Shown here piece after piece: positions 42,982 through 52,682 of a stretch of 64,000 nt of DNA. This DNA is from SFTJ01 sp045613305 (lineage in GTDB: Bacteria; Bacteroidota; Bacteroidia; Bacteroidales; Muribaculaceae): the NCBI GenBank assembly GCA_045613305.1, contig JAZLAU010000023.1:1-64000 (forward strand). Direction: 5' to 3'. Position 1 is the stretch's first letter. The number at the start of each line of letters is the position of its first letter. Both the position numbers and the translations under genes were made by a program. The notes beneath the pieces are model-generated. The model ran no database searches and was not told the origin of the DNA. It was given only the letters and a program-made list of their open reading frames with translations.

Positions 42982-45900
42982 TTATAAACCTGTGACGGCG
43001 ATTTTCTTCGCTTTTGTGGCTTGTTCTTTTCCGTCGGCAGAAATCGTTGCTTTGTAGACATAAATGCCACGAGATACTCGCGAACCGTTTAAATCGCATA
43101 GATTCCATGTTATAGGGAATGATGTGTAAAGGTCGCTTTTGCCTGTTTCGGTAGTTGACCAAACGAGTCGTCCCATGAGGTCGAAAACCTGAATGGTTAT
43201 TGTGAGAACAGCATCGGGCCTATTGTGCTTTAGGAAGAAAGATGCTTCGGTTGAGGCTGGGTTAGGTGTGGCATACACATCAAACAATTCTGGCTTTAGG
43301 CCTTTAACCACATTAAACTTTATGTGCTTTTCGCTCGAATTGTTAAAGACGTCCCATACTTTTAGGCGGAGCGTGTGTTCGCCTGGAGTAAGGTCGGAAA
43401 GTTGATAATTAATCACGCCCGAATTTCCGTCGGAGTCGAATGTTGGTGTAAAGAATGATGCAACGTCATAGAATGTGTTTTTTTCATCGAGTTGCAATGT
43501 TATGTTGTGGCCAATTCCGCCATTTGAGAAATTGATGCCGTTTTCGTCAAAAATGTTGGCAATTACTAAAGGAGATTCATTAATATTATCGCCATCCTCG
43601 AATGTTTCGTTGTTTAGAGCGAAAATTCTAATGTCGGGGCCTATAGAGTCGGCTTTTACGTTTTCGTCATAGCCATATATATAAAATTGGTCGTTTGAAC
43701 CAGAAGCCTCGCTGCCGTTGTTGCTATTATAGGCATAGAAAAATAGGCGTGCTGGGCTGTAGTTTTCAAACGATTCGGCGGCTGTGAGTTCAGAAGGAAC
43801 AGTGATATTAATAGAAAATTGACCGTTTGAGACCGAGTCGGTAACAATAGCGAGTCGGTTGTCGCGCTCTTGGAACACATATTTTTCGCCGTCTTCGCCA
43901 TATCCTTTTGTTTCAATCGACTTTTCGGCGTCGAAAAGAGTTGAGACGATAGCTCCGTTGAAGTCGTTAACCGTGTTTCCGTCAGAGCCAACGATTCTTC
44001 CGGTGAAGGTTAGGTTTTGTCGAGCTTGGAATGTAGGCATGTCGTCACTGCCAATTTCATAACCATTAATGGCGTCGATTACGGCTTCGTTTTCGGGGTA
44101 TTTTAGACGAAGAGCAGGGTCGCCGAGAAGCACATATCGCAACTTATTGTCTTCTCCTTTGAGTTCGTTTTTGCCTAAGCGAACAAATTCGCCAATGGTG
44201 TAATGCTTGCCATTTTCGTCGCGGGCAAATGCATAACGTGCAATGCTGTTGTTTAGAGACCCATTGTTAGGGATGTAAACAAGTCGGGTGGTGGCTAATT
44301 CAGCAATAACTCCACCATTAGGGTTGTTGAGCATGATTTCCCCGCCAGACACAACGTTTGCGTCAAATCGGGCAAATTCGCAAGTGGCAGCAAGAAGGAA
44401 TGGCCAGCGCTTGTTGTACATGTTGTTCATGTCGGTGTAACTAAGAAGCCCTTCTTCGGTCCAGCTTGAAGGGTTTGCGTGGCCAATGTATGAAAGCCAC
44501 AAAGCGCCTTCGTTAAGTGAGTTGAAGAATTTTGTGCGTCCAATCTCCGACACTCTTCTACCTCCGTTGCTCGTGGTTTCGTAAGCATCGATATATACGC
44601 GGTTGAAGATGTTGTTGCCACCGCCATTATTGTTATATAGGTTGATTATCGATTCGGCTTGTTTCATGTGAATAGCCTGGTTTTGGTCGTCGGCTATGAT
44701 TATGGCGTTTGTCTTCCATGTGCCATAATTTGGGGTGTTGACATATTTATACAATTTGTCGACTGCGCTTTTTGCCTCACCAACGCTTTTAATAGGCAAA
44801 CGTCCTACGGCAATTGAGCATATGTTGTTGAGCATTGAAGTGGCGTTGTCCTCGAGCATAACAAATATGTCGTCGGTGGTGTAAGATGTGTTTTCGTTAG
44901 AGCTTTCTACAGTTTGATAAGTTAAAAGCATAGGGTAAGGGTTCGACTTAATGACGGTGGTTAGTTGGCGGTTGTCGAAAGAACCGCGACCGAAAAGCAG
45001 CAGATATTTTAGCTTATGACCTTCAGCATCAGCACCACGATCGTAAAATAATTTGCATAGTTTTCGGTATGCCATAGCGTCGGGTGTTCCCGATGAAAAC
45101 TCGTTGAAAATCAAGTCGTGGTTGATGACCAGCACGCGCATAGCATCGTTAGTTTGATGCAAAGCCGCTAATCGGTTGGCTTGAGCAGCATATTGGCTCG
45201 GTGTTATGATAATCATGTCGGGGGTAGCCTCGCCATGAATGTTTTGGTTTTTTATGTTTCCGGCGAATTCTGGAGTTGGGAGAGTTGCGTCTTCGTTAAA
45301 CGCCACATATTCACGGTTGCCGGTTTGAGTCGGGGTGAATGTGACTCCGTTTTCGTCGGTTTCGGTTGCTATTGAAATAGGGAGGGCCGGGTTGGTTACA
45401 TCCCAAATGTGAGTTGCCTCTGACGCAGAATGTAGGCGAAGTGATTCGTTGCTAAGTTTTTTGTGGCGAAAACCGAGCTTACCTTGCAGTAATTCCATTC
45501 TGCGGGTGTAGTTTACTGTGATGTAGTCGAGGTGTGCAGCATTAAGTGTGCCGCCATAGTTTAAATTAATTGAATATGTGAATTCGTCGTCGCCTTTAAG
45601 CTTGAATGTTTTGACGAAATTGTTTATTCTCACATGTTGGTATTCGCTAATTACCGGGTCGATTCGGTCAGATTCGAGGCTTGCTAATTGAGTGCCGTTA
45701 TATTTGAATGTCAAATAGCAAGGGTCGCCGCCCTCGGTGTTGGCTGCAAATGCAGTTAGCACAGAGATTTGTGTGTCGTCGACGTATCCAGGAATAGAAA
45801 ACTTGAAGGATTGGGTAGATTTGTACTTAAAATCTTCGCCTAAAAGTTGACGTCCGGTTTCGCTGGTAGAAACGAGTTCCGATTCGTGGAATGTGAAATC

Positions 45901-46410
45901 GGTAAAAGTGTCTACGATATTGTTGCTGTTGGTTTGTTGCTTTTCAGATTGCGAGAGTTCAGCGTCAGGAATTTCGCTGTTTTCGGTCACGAAATAATAT
46001 GCGGCATTGGCATATGGGTGTTGTGTTTGAGAGAATGGCACTTTCTTGCCATCTTGCCATGTTATATGCCCTTGAGCATAAAAATAAATCTTGTTATTAG
46101 CGCGAATAACGGGCACCAACGGCAGGTCGTCAATGTAGTTTTCGGCAGTTAATGTTTCGCTGATAGGTGCTCCGCCATATCCGAAAATCTTAATTTTTGA
46201 AATGTCAGAAAATCCCCATTTTGAGATGTCGCTTTGGGTTATTGCGTGCACTCCACTTTCTGATATCTTTATCTTTACCCATTTTCCTGAAGACAATCGC
46301 GACTCATTGGTGTAATGCTCGGCTGTGAATGCAAAGCATGTGTTGCTGTAAGCGAGCAATAATAGGGTGAGTAGGGTTGTCAGTATGTTTTGTTTTGGTG
46401 TTGAAATCAT
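42982..46410 (-). CDS. Second PorU-like T9SS sortase (C25-family peptidase)
   Basis: An 1142-residue paralogue of the 35130-38546 gene, with the same architecture from end to end: signal peptide (about 1-27), N-terminal beta-rich region (SGKWVKIKISESGVHAI, then KIKIFGYGGA), C25 domain at about 385-740, Ig-like modules and a T9SS end (FDLMGRLVWS, then SRGIYVYKATI). The catalytic pair is retained as His644 (SYIGHANPSSW) and Cys677 (LAATCEFARFD), with the same 33-residue spacing as the first copy. The copies differ clearly outside these blocks, so the duplication is old. It is a single-gene unit with its own terminator. It may sort a different cargo subset. Confidence 0.88.
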   Translation of the reverse strand: MISTPKQNILTTLLTLLLLAYSNTCFAFTAEHYTNESRLSSGKWVKIKISESGVHAITQSDISKWGFSDISKIKIFGYGGAPISETLTAENYIDDLPLVPVIRANNKIYFYAQGHITWQDGKKVPFSQTQHPYANAAYYFVTENSEIPDAELSQSEKQQTNSNNIVDTFTDFTFHESELVSTSETGRQLLGEDFKYKSTQSFKFSIPGYVDDTQISVLTAFAANTEGGDPCYLTFKYNGTQLASLESDRIDPVISEYQHVRINNFVKTFKLKGDDEFTYSINLNYGGTLNAAHLDYITVNYTRRMELLQGKLGFRHKKLSNESLRLHSASEATHIWDVTNPALPISIATETDENGVTFTPTQTGNREYVAFNEDATLPTPEFAGNIKNQNIHGEATPDMIIITPSQYAAQANRLAALHQTNDAMRVLVINHDLIFNEFSSGTPDAMAYRKLCKLFYDRGADAEGHKLKYLLLFGRGSFDNRQLTTVIKSNPYPMLLTYQTVESSNENTSYTTDDIFVMLEDNATSMLNNICSIAVGRLPIKSVGEAKSAVDKLYKYVNTPNYGTWKTNAIIIADDQNQAIHMKQAESIINLYNNNGGGNNIFNRVYIDAYETTSNGGRRVSEIGRTKFFNSLNEGALWLSYIGHANPSSWTEEGLLSYTDMNNMYNKRWPFLLAATCEFARFDANVVSGGEIMLNNPNGGVIAELATTRLVYIPNNGSLNNSIARYAFARDENGKHYTIGEFVRLGKNELKGEDNKLRYVLLGDPALRLKYPENEAVIDAINGYEIGSDDMPTFQARQNLTFTGRIVGSDGNTVNDFNGAIVSTLFDAEKSIETKGYGEDGEKYVFQERDNRLAIVTDSVSNGQFSINITVPSELTAAESFENYSPARLFFYAYNSNNGSEASGSNDQFYIYGYDENVKADSIGPDIRIFALNNETFEDGDNINESPLVIANIFDENGINFSNGGIGHNITLQLDEKNTFYDVASFFTPTFDSDGNSGVINYQLSDLTPGEHTLRLKVWDVFNNSSEKHIKFNVVKGLKPELFDVYATPNPASTEASFFLKHNRPDAVLTITIQVFDLMGRLVWSTTETGKSDLYTSFPITWNLCDLNGSRVSRGIYVYKATISADGKEQATKAKKIAVTGL

Positions 46411-46607
46411 GCTGTAATTCTGTGTAATAAGTAAGTGTTCATTTTTTGCGTTGAAGAAAGATTTCCATTAAGCAAAATATAGTTTACCAATAATAAAACG
46501 AATAAATACGCAATTTATTGTAAATAATTATTTAAAGATTTTTGTTGGTGAATTTTATGCTGCAAGTTGGTTAAATTTTCCGAAAAATGATAGCATTGCT
46601 CGATTTT

Positions 46608-46639
46608 CTTGGGGTGACCATTATTTTTTTATAAATTTG
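46608..46639 (+). promoter_or_regulatory. Bacteroidetes promoter for the DUF3078 operon
   Basis: TTG at 46609-46611, a 20-base spacer, TAAATTTG at 46632-46639. The start codon is 28 bases downstream. The 257-base gap to the divergent porU-like gene holds nothing else that I recognise. Confidence 0.82.
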
Positions 46640-46667
46640 CATAATAATAGAAATTAAAGAGAGAGAA

Positions 46668-48113
46668 ATGCGAAGATTTAATAAGATATATAAAATTGTA
46701 TTATTAGCGGCAGTGATGTGCGTTAATGGCAATAGTGCCATGGCGCAAAATTTGAACAATGCTAACGCACAAAGTCAGGTTATAATCACTGATAAGGAAG
46801 TGTTGGTGGTAGACACCAATATGGTTGTGCGAGAAAATGCAGAGTTGGTAAATCCAGTGGTAGAAACAACTGTGACCGAAATTGTGACCGACACCTTGAT
46901 GGTGTTGCAAAGAGTGCCGTCGCTAAAGCTAAATGACTGGATGACGCTTGATTATGATACAATTTATTTAAAACCTAATTATGCTTTTATTCCACTAATT
47001 TTCAAAAAGCAGAAATTGCAGTCAGACACCATTGAAAATTGCTCAACTGCAGGAGCATATAAGTTTGATGTGGATTATAGTTGGATTGATAATGCAGTAA
47101 AAGCACAGAATAACATGCAAAACATACGATATTATGCCATATCGCATAGCCCAGGTGTGGTGTTGTATAACTCACAAAAGTTGCCAGAACCACCAAAGGA
47201 ATTTGTTAGTGTAGTGGACCCCAAAAGCCGCACTCTTAAGATTGTAGAGAGGGATTTGAAGAAAGATGCAGGCGTGTCGACAAAGCGAGAAAAAGTGAAA
47301 GTTCGCAATTGGTTGCACACATTCTCGGGGTCTTTGCACTTTTCTCAAGCCTATGTGTCGAAAAACTGGTATCAAGGTGGTAACAATAACTTGAACGTGG
47401 TGAGCGATATGCAGTGGAATGTTGAGTTGAATACCAATAAACATAAAAACTACATGTTTTCTAACACTGTGCGCTATAGAGTGGGTGTTATTTCCACTCC
47501 CGACGATAAGGAGAGAAAATATAGTTTGAGCGATGATTATTTTCAACTCAACACACAATTTGGTGTGAAGGCAATAAAGAAATGGTATTATTCTGCCTCA
47601 ATGCAGTTTAAAACACAGTTGCTTAATAATTATCAGGCAAATTCCACCAATAAAAAGGCTTCGTTGTTGAGTCCAGCCGAATTGAATATTGGTGTCGGTG
47701 TGTCGTTTAACAATGCAAGTAAAAATGGCGCGCGAAGCATAAGCCTAACTTTGGCACCGGTGTCATATAACATGAAATATTGTATGTCGAAAGAAAATCC
47801 GGCGCCAACAAATTTCGGTATTAGCAGCGGTCAGATGAAGCACGACGTCGGTTCTAAGATTGAGGCTCGTTTCAGTTGGAAATTTAATCACGCCATAAAC
47901 TGGTCGACAAGACTTTATACGTTCACCAACTATAAGTTTGTGCAGGGCGATTGGGAAAATACGTTTAACTTTAACGTAACTTCGTATTTAACTACAAGAT
48001 TGAACGTGCATTTGCGATATGACAAGTCGGTTAATAAGCATGAGGTTTGGGATTATTGGCAATTGAAAGAAATCTTAAGCTTCGGTTTGAGTTATCGATT
48101 TGCTACAAACTAA
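46668..48113 (+). CDS. DUF3078 outer-membrane barrel protein
   Basis: A 481-residue exported protein with a signal peptide to about residue 26 (NGNSAMAQ). A short N-terminal segment leads to the DUF3078 domain from about 170: HTFSGSLHFSQAYVSKNWYQ, then the strand-rich VVSDMQWNVELNTNKHKNYM and YSLSDDYFQLNTQFGVKAIK. The C-terminus ends LSFGLSYRFATN. The family is a Bacteroidetes outer-membrane barrel with unknown role. It is the first gene of a plus-strand run: the next gene starts 5 bases after the stop. Confidence 0.88.
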   Translation: MRRFNKIYKIVLLAAVMCVNGNSAMAQNLNNANAQSQVIITDKEVLVVDTNMVVRENAELVNPVVETTVTEIVTDTLMVLQRVPSLKLNDWMTLDYDTIYLKPNYAFIPLIFKKQKLQSDTIENCSTAGAYKFDVDYSWIDNAVKAQNNMQNIRYYAISHSPGVVLYNSQKLPEPPKEFVSVVDPKSRTLKIVERDLKKDAGVSTKREKVKVRNWLHTFSGSLHFSQAYVSKNWYQGGNNNLNVVSDMQWNVELNTNKHKNYMFSNTVRYRVGVISTPDDKERKYSLSDDYFQLNTQFGVKAIKKWYYSASMQFKTQLLNNYQANSTNKKASLLSPAELNIGVGVSFNNASKNGARSISLTLAPVSYNMKYCMSKENPAPTNFGISSGQMKHDVGSKIEARFSWKFNHAINWSTRLYTFTNYKFVQGDWENTFNFNVTSYLTTRLNVHLRYDKSVNKHEVWDYWQLKEILSFGLSYRFATN

Positions 48114-48118
48114 GAGAT

Positions 48119-48742
48119 ATGATTAGGCTAAGGCGATGTTGGATTGTTATAGCAATTGCTCTTATGGGTAATTGTGAGGCAATTTGTTTGGCATCGTCGG
48201 CAGAAAAACTTCCTGAACAGGAAGTGATAATGAATTATAGTGAAGAAGTAGCAAAGAAGCGCATTGATGAACTTGGCCCGCAGCCAATAGAGGGATTGTG
48301 GTATTATGCCGAGGAGCAAACCACTCTGGCTATTGAGAGATATAAAGACTTGCACGATGGCAAGGCATGGGCATATAGGGTTATATATGTTGACTCTGAA
48401 GACTACGATGTTCTGCCAGGTTCGGTGATGGGGTATATAGAGGAGAGTGTAGACGAACAAAAATATTCACTTTGGCTGTATAGCGCACGAAAAGGGGCAA
48501 AACTGAGCAAGCCTGTGAAGTGCGTGGCTACTTTAAACAAAGAAAAGGGCACCTTGATGTTCGAAAAATCGAAAATGAAACTTCGCTTCAGGGTAAATGT
48601 AGCACGGTTCTTGCCAACTTTGTTCAAAGGCATTTCTATAGTTCCCAGCACTGACAAGGAAACCTTGCCAGTTGGGTTTAGAAAAATATATCCGGTGAAA
48701 GGCGATAATGACATTAATACTAAAAAAATAAGGTATTTGTAA
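48119..48742 (+). CDS. Exported protein of unknown function (207 aa)
   Basis: I take the ATG at 48119 (MIRLRRCWIV), 5 bases after the DUF3078 stop, rather than the upstream in-frame ATG which lies inside that gene. The signal sequence is at about residues 1-23. The mature part is soluble and charged, with the run PIEGLWYYAEEQTTLAIERYK and a C-terminal beta-rich segment (SKMKLRFRVNVARFLPTLFKGI). I recognise no family. Its tight spacing to the DUF3078 gene suggests the two act together at the envelope. Confidence 0.7.
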   Translation: MIRLRRCWIVIAIALMGNCEAICLASSAEKLPEQEVIMNYSEEVAKKRIDELGPQPIEGLWYYAEEQTTLAIERYKDLHDGKAWAYRVIYVDSEDYDVLPGSVMGYIEESVDEQKYSLWLYSARKGAKLSKPVKCVATLNKEKGTLMFEKSKMKLRFRVNVARFLPTLFKGISIVPSTDKETLPVGFRKIYPVKGDNDINTKKIRYL

Positions 48743-48755
48743 CTGTTTGTAGAAA

Positions 48756-49265
48756 ATGAGAATTTGGGCTTGCATATTAGTGACTACGTTGACCTTAGGA
48801 ATGGGCTATGCGAGAGTGAAAACCACACGCACAAATCTTGTGACGAAGGTGGAATCGAGCCCTAATCTTGTTGTGGAACTCCCAGAATATAGTAGCGATA
48901 GCCTTTCTGATGTGAGATATAAAAACGGAGGAATTGTCATAAAGGGCTTTTGTAAGCGCGCAAGCGATAGAAATGAAACGTTTTTCGTAACGAATAATAC
49001 AGGGTCAAAAATAACCGGCTTAAAGTTGCAGATTCGCTATACTGACATTGACGGTAACATGCTACATCAGCGAAATGTGGACCTTGACTGCGACCTTGAA
49101 ACTGGAGAAACAGAGCAGGTGAAGGTTAAATCGTTTGATGCGCAGAGGTCATTTTATTATTATGCAGGCGATAAGCCCCGAAAACCGGCCACGGCGTTTA
49201 AGGTGCAAATGCATGTGATATCGTATGACGTTCCGGTGATGAATCCTAACAAAGTGGCGGAATGA
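48756..49265 (+). CDS. Exported protein with FxLYD-like fold (169 aa)
   Basis: A signal peptide at about 1-19 is followed by a small beta-sandwich. The pattern GGIVIKGFCKRASDRNETFF, then GSKITGLKLQIRYTDIDGNM resembles FxLYD-type domains seen in many exported Bacteroidetes proteins. There is no catalytic motif. It starts 13 bases after the preceding gene, so it belongs to the same transcript. The function is unknown and the domain call is tentative. Confidence 0.6.
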   Translation: MRIWACILVTTLTLGMGYARVKTTRTNLVTKVESSPNLVVELPEYSSDSLSDVRYKNGGIVIKGFCKRASDRNETFFVTNNTGSKITGLKLQIRYTDIDGNMLHQRNVDLDCDLETGETEQVKVKSFDAQRSFYYYAGDKPRKPATAFKVQMHVISYDVPVMNPNKVAE

Positions 49266-49326
49266 AATAAAAGTTTCACGGCTGAATAGATTAAATAGAA
49301 ATATAAACTAAACCAATAATAAAGAA

Positions 49327-50721
49327 ATGAAAAAAACGAGCTTATTTTTTGCGTTGGCAATGTTTGCCGTATCAGCAAGTGCGCAGACTGCAATCACCCC
49401 AAAGGTGTTGAAACAGCTTTCAAGTAAAGAACAAACAGCTTCAGACAAGGCCATTCGCAATGCAATGGCTCAAACAGCGCTTAATACGCTAGCCACTGAC
49501 ATTTCGACCTTGAAGGGTGTAACGGATGGAGATTTTGACTATCAAGTGTATACCAAGGGCATCACAAATCAAAAGCAATCGGGACGTTGTTGGTTGTTTA
49601 CTGGGCTAAACGTGCTTCGTGCGCAAGCAATCAGCAAGCACAATTTGGAAAAACTGGAATTGTCGCAAGTGTATTTGTTTTTCTATGACCAGTTAGAGAA
49701 ATCAAATTTGTTCTTGCAAGGGGTCATCGACACAGCCGACAAGCCAATAGATGATAGATTTGTAGAATGGTTGTTCCGTAATCCGTTGAGCGATGGCGGT
49801 ACGTTTACAGGAGTAGCCGATTTGGTGCAAAAATATGGTGTAATGCCAGCTTCGGCCATGCCTGAAACACACTCGAGCAATAACACTTCGCAAGTAGCAT
49901 CGCAAATGAAATGGCAATTGCGCGACTTTGGTATGCAATTGCGCAAGATGAGTGCAAGCGGAAGTTCAAAGAAGGATTTGGAGTTGAAGAAGGTGGAAAT
50001 GCTTGGAACAATTTACCACATTCTGACACTTGCTTACGGTGTGCCTCCAACAGAATTTAAGTGGGAGCACAAAACGGCTTCGGGTAGCCTTGTAAGCGTT
50101 AAGACTTACACTCCTCAAAGTTTCTTTAAAGAATTGTGGGGCGAAATTGATTTGAATAAGGATAACGTTTTAATTATGAACGACCCTTCAAGAGAATATG
50201 GCAAAGTGTATCAGATACAATATGACCGTCACACATATGATGGCCATGACTGGGTGTATTTGAACCTGCCAATCGAAGACATTAAGCCAATGGCAATTGA
50301 GTCGATAAAGGATAATTTGGCTATGTATATTTCATGCGACGTGGGCAAATATTTGAATCGCTCGCTTGGCACATGCGATTTCAACAACTTCGATTATGAA
50401 TCGATTCTTGGCGTTAAGTACACTATGGATAAGAAAGAACGTATCCAAACATATGCCAGTGGTTCGTCGCATGCCATGACTTTGATAGCAGTAGATGTGG
50501 ATGCACAAACAAAAGAACCTTTGCGTTGGATGGTGGAAAACAGTTGGGGCGCAAGCAGTGGATATAAAGGAAACATCATTATGACCGATGAATGGTTTGA
50601 TGAATATATGTTCCGCTTTGTCATCAACAAGAAATATGTGCCAGAAAACATTTTGAAGATGTTTGACCAGAAGCCAATCTTGTTGCCATCGTGGGACCCA
50701 ATGTTTGATGTTGAAGAATAA
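49327..50721 (+). CDS. Exported C1-family aminopeptidase (bleomycin hydrolase/PepC type)
   Basis: A 464-residue cysteine peptidase with the PepC catalytic triad: Cys88 (KQSGRCWLFTG), His382 (GSSHAMTLIAVD) and Asn405 (MVENSWGASSG). PepC enzymes are usually cytoplasmic hexamers, but this one starts with a clear signal peptide (to about residue 20, SAQ), which is common in Bacteroides. It removes N-terminal residues from peptides. The next gene follows by 15 bases, and the GH43 gene 17 bases after that, so the three share a transcript. It may trim peptides brought in near the envelope. Confidence 0.93.
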   Translation: MKKTSLFFALAMFAVSASAQTAITPKVLKQLSSKEQTASDKAIRNAMAQTALNTLATDISTLKGVTDGDFDYQVYTKGITNQKQSGRCWLFTGLNVLRAQAISKHNLEKLELSQVYLFFYDQLEKSNLFLQGVIDTADKPIDDRFVEWLFRNPLSDGGTFTGVADLVQKYGVMPASAMPETHSSNNTSQVASQMKWQLRDFGMQLRKMSASGSSKKDLELKKVEMLGTIYHILTLAYGVPPTEFKWEHKTASGSLVSVKTYTPQSFFKELWGEIDLNKDNVLIMNDPSREYGKVYQIQYDRHTYDGHDWVYLNLPIEDIKPMAIESIKDNLAMYISCDVGKYLNRSLGTCDFNNFDYESILGVKYTMDKKERIQTYASGSSHAMTLIAVDVDAQTKEPLRWMVENSWGASSGYKGNIIMTDEWFDEYMFRFVINKKYVPENILKMFDQKPILLPSWDPMFDVEE

Positions 50722-50736
50722 ACCAAAATTATAATT

Positions 50737-52665
50737 ATGAATAGAGTTAAAACTTTAATTTTAGGAATTTGTGTCAGTTTGCCCGTTGCAATGACTTCAC
50801 AAACGTTGTTGCATTTAAACAAGTTGAATGGCTCGTTTAAGTACGGAGTGAACACAGAGTGCGGCACTGACTACACTGGTGGCATTGAGTTGGATATTGA
50901 CAACGATGGTAGCCTTGAAGTGCTTTACGGAGGTAGAGCTCGTGACGGTTATGCAGAGAGCGGTATTTTTAACACTCGTTTGATGAAATGGAGTGATGGC
51001 GATAACGCTTATGGCTTGTGGCCAGTGAACATTTATTTGAGCTCAAGAGCTCAAGTTGCGGCAGCCGACTTTAACAATGACGGTTGGATTGATATATTCG
51101 TGGCTGACGGACACGACACGAAATCAGACAGCAATCACGCTTATGGCTTGTATTTGAATAATGGCGAATATGGTTTTGTAAAGCAAACTATAAAGGTTAA
51201 AAAATCGACTACTGGCGGAACTATGAGTGTTCGCCCTACGGCAATCGATGTTGCTGATTTTAACAATGACGGTTTGCCTGACATAGTTTGCGCCGGTTAT
51301 TCGGGCACTCTAAGTTATGAAACTGTGCTAATAAACAAGGGTAACTTTGAATTTAGTGCAGAGTGCCTAAGCTTAATGTCATATAATAAAGCAAACTTTA
51401 GATTTTCGTTAGGAACAATTAAGGCTGTTGATTTAAACAACGATGCTAAGATGGACATTGTTGTGACCGGTGTGATAAATAGCAATTCGGCTATGCCAAG
51501 CCCAACAAAACCAAGCATACTTGAAGAAAAAATCAATCAGGTGACATTGGTGTACTTGAACACCACTGAAAACGGAGTGGTTTCGTTTGAAGATTTGCAG
51601 GCTTACAACTATTTGCCATGTTTGGGCAATAGTAACTTGGCTGTGGGTGACTTTAACAGCGATGGCATAATGGACTTGTTTTTAGGTGGTAAGTGCGATA
51701 GGGACTTGCGCCCAAAAGGCTCAGAAGAGTTCTATAATGCATTGTGGCTTGGAGATGGCAAGGGTGGCTTTTCGGAAGTTACCGATGGTATGATTCGCTA
51801 CGACATCAGAGAGCTAAACGCAACAAATATCGGTTTGAGAGCTATCGATTATGATTATAACGGAACGCTCGATATCATTTTGTTGGGTTGGGCTTCAGCC
51901 GACAGAACTCAAAGTGGATATGTGTGCTATAATGGAGGTGACGGCGTCACGACTAAGCGCCTTCGTGTGCCAGGTGCATCAGAAATGGGCATCTTGTTTG
52001 GCGATATGGGTGACGTGAATTCGCGCCATTTTATATTCTCAGGATATAGTGGTGACGATACGTACTTTAAAGATGTTAAAGGTCGCTCGTTGACAGCTAC
52101 CCAAAACCCTACAGCCAAAGGTGAACGCCCAGCAGCACCACAATCGGCAACAGCAACTGTAGATAAAAATGAGGTGACTTTCGCTTGGACTCCTGCAGAC
52201 GGAGCTAACAAAAACACCACCTATGAGTTTTATGTTAAAGATGCGTCGGGAAAAATTGTGAATAATTGCAACTCATTTGTGGGAGGCGCAATGGATGGCA
52301 TTCGCAAGGTTGTTAACTTGGGTAATGCAAATCTTAACACAGCAATAAAGTTGACTTTGCCCGATGGAGAGTACACTTGGGGTGTGCAAGCAATTAATGT
52401 TGCAATGGTTGGAAGTACGTTTGTGGCTGGAAATTCGTTTGTTGTAAGCACAAGTGGCATAGACGGCGTAGAAGCAGACGACGTTAAGATTTTGGCGGTG
52501 AACGGAGCTGTTGAGGTAGTTGGCGGTGAAGGCGTTGTTGAAATCTACAACATTGCCGGTGCTAAAGTGGTTTCGGCACGTTATTCAAAGTCGTATACAA
52601 AAGAGTTGCCAACGGGCGTATACTTGGTTAAGGTGGGTGCTGTGACTCAGAAAGTTGTTCTGTAA
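50737..52665 (+). CDS. Surface protein with FG-GAP/VCBS repeats and T9SS sorting domain
   Basis: A 642-residue exported protein, with the signal peptide to about residue 22. Five calcium-loop FG-GAP/VCBS-like repeats are visible: DFNNDGWIDIFVAD, DFNNDGLPDIVCAG, DLNNDAKMDIVVTG, DFNSDGIMDLFLGG and DYDYNGTLDIILLG. They should form a beta-propeller used in carbohydrate or protein binding. An FN3-like module follows (about 460-570). The C-terminus (EIYNIAGAKVV, then PTGVYLVKVG and QKVVL) is a textbook T9SS type A sorting signal. It is 15 bases after the C1 peptidase and 17 bases before a GH43 gene. Confidence 0.88.
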   Translation: MNRVKTLILGICVSLPVAMTSQTLLHLNKLNGSFKYGVNTECGTDYTGGIELDIDNDGSLEVLYGGRARDGYAESGIFNTRLMKWSDGDNAYGLWPVNIYLSSRAQVAAADFNNDGWIDIFVADGHDTKSDSNHAYGLYLNNGEYGFVKQTIKVKKSTTGGTMSVRPTAIDVADFNNDGLPDIVCAGYSGTLSYETVLINKGNFEFSAECLSLMSYNKANFRFSLGTIKAVDLNNDAKMDIVVTGVINSNSAMPSPTKPSILEEKINQVTLVYLNTTENGVVSFEDLQAYNYLPCLGNSNLAVGDFNSDGIMDLFLGGKCDRDLRPKGSEEFYNALWLGDGKGGFSEVTDGMIRYDIRELNATNIGLRAIDYDYNGTLDIILLGWASADRTQSGYVCYNGGDGVTTKRLRVPGASEMGILFGDMGDVNSRHFIFSGYSGDDTYFKDVKGRSLTATQNPTAKGERPAAPQSATATVDKNEVTFAWTPADGANKNTTYEFYVKDASGKIVNNCNSFVGGAMDGIRKVVNLGNANLNTAIKLTLPDGEYTWGVQAINVAMVGSTFVAGNSFVVSTSGIDGVEADDVKILAVNGAVEVVGGEGVVEIYNIAGAKVVSARYSKSYTKELPTGVYLVKVGAVTQKVVL

Positions 52666-52682
52666 AAAAATGAAGTAGAATT

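Noticed and set aside
42861..43070. N-terminal extension of the His-rich 116-aa gene
   Set aside because: The extension would overlap the end of the porU-like gene in another frame and lacks signal-peptide character; the ATG at 42860 is immediately followed by a signal sequence.
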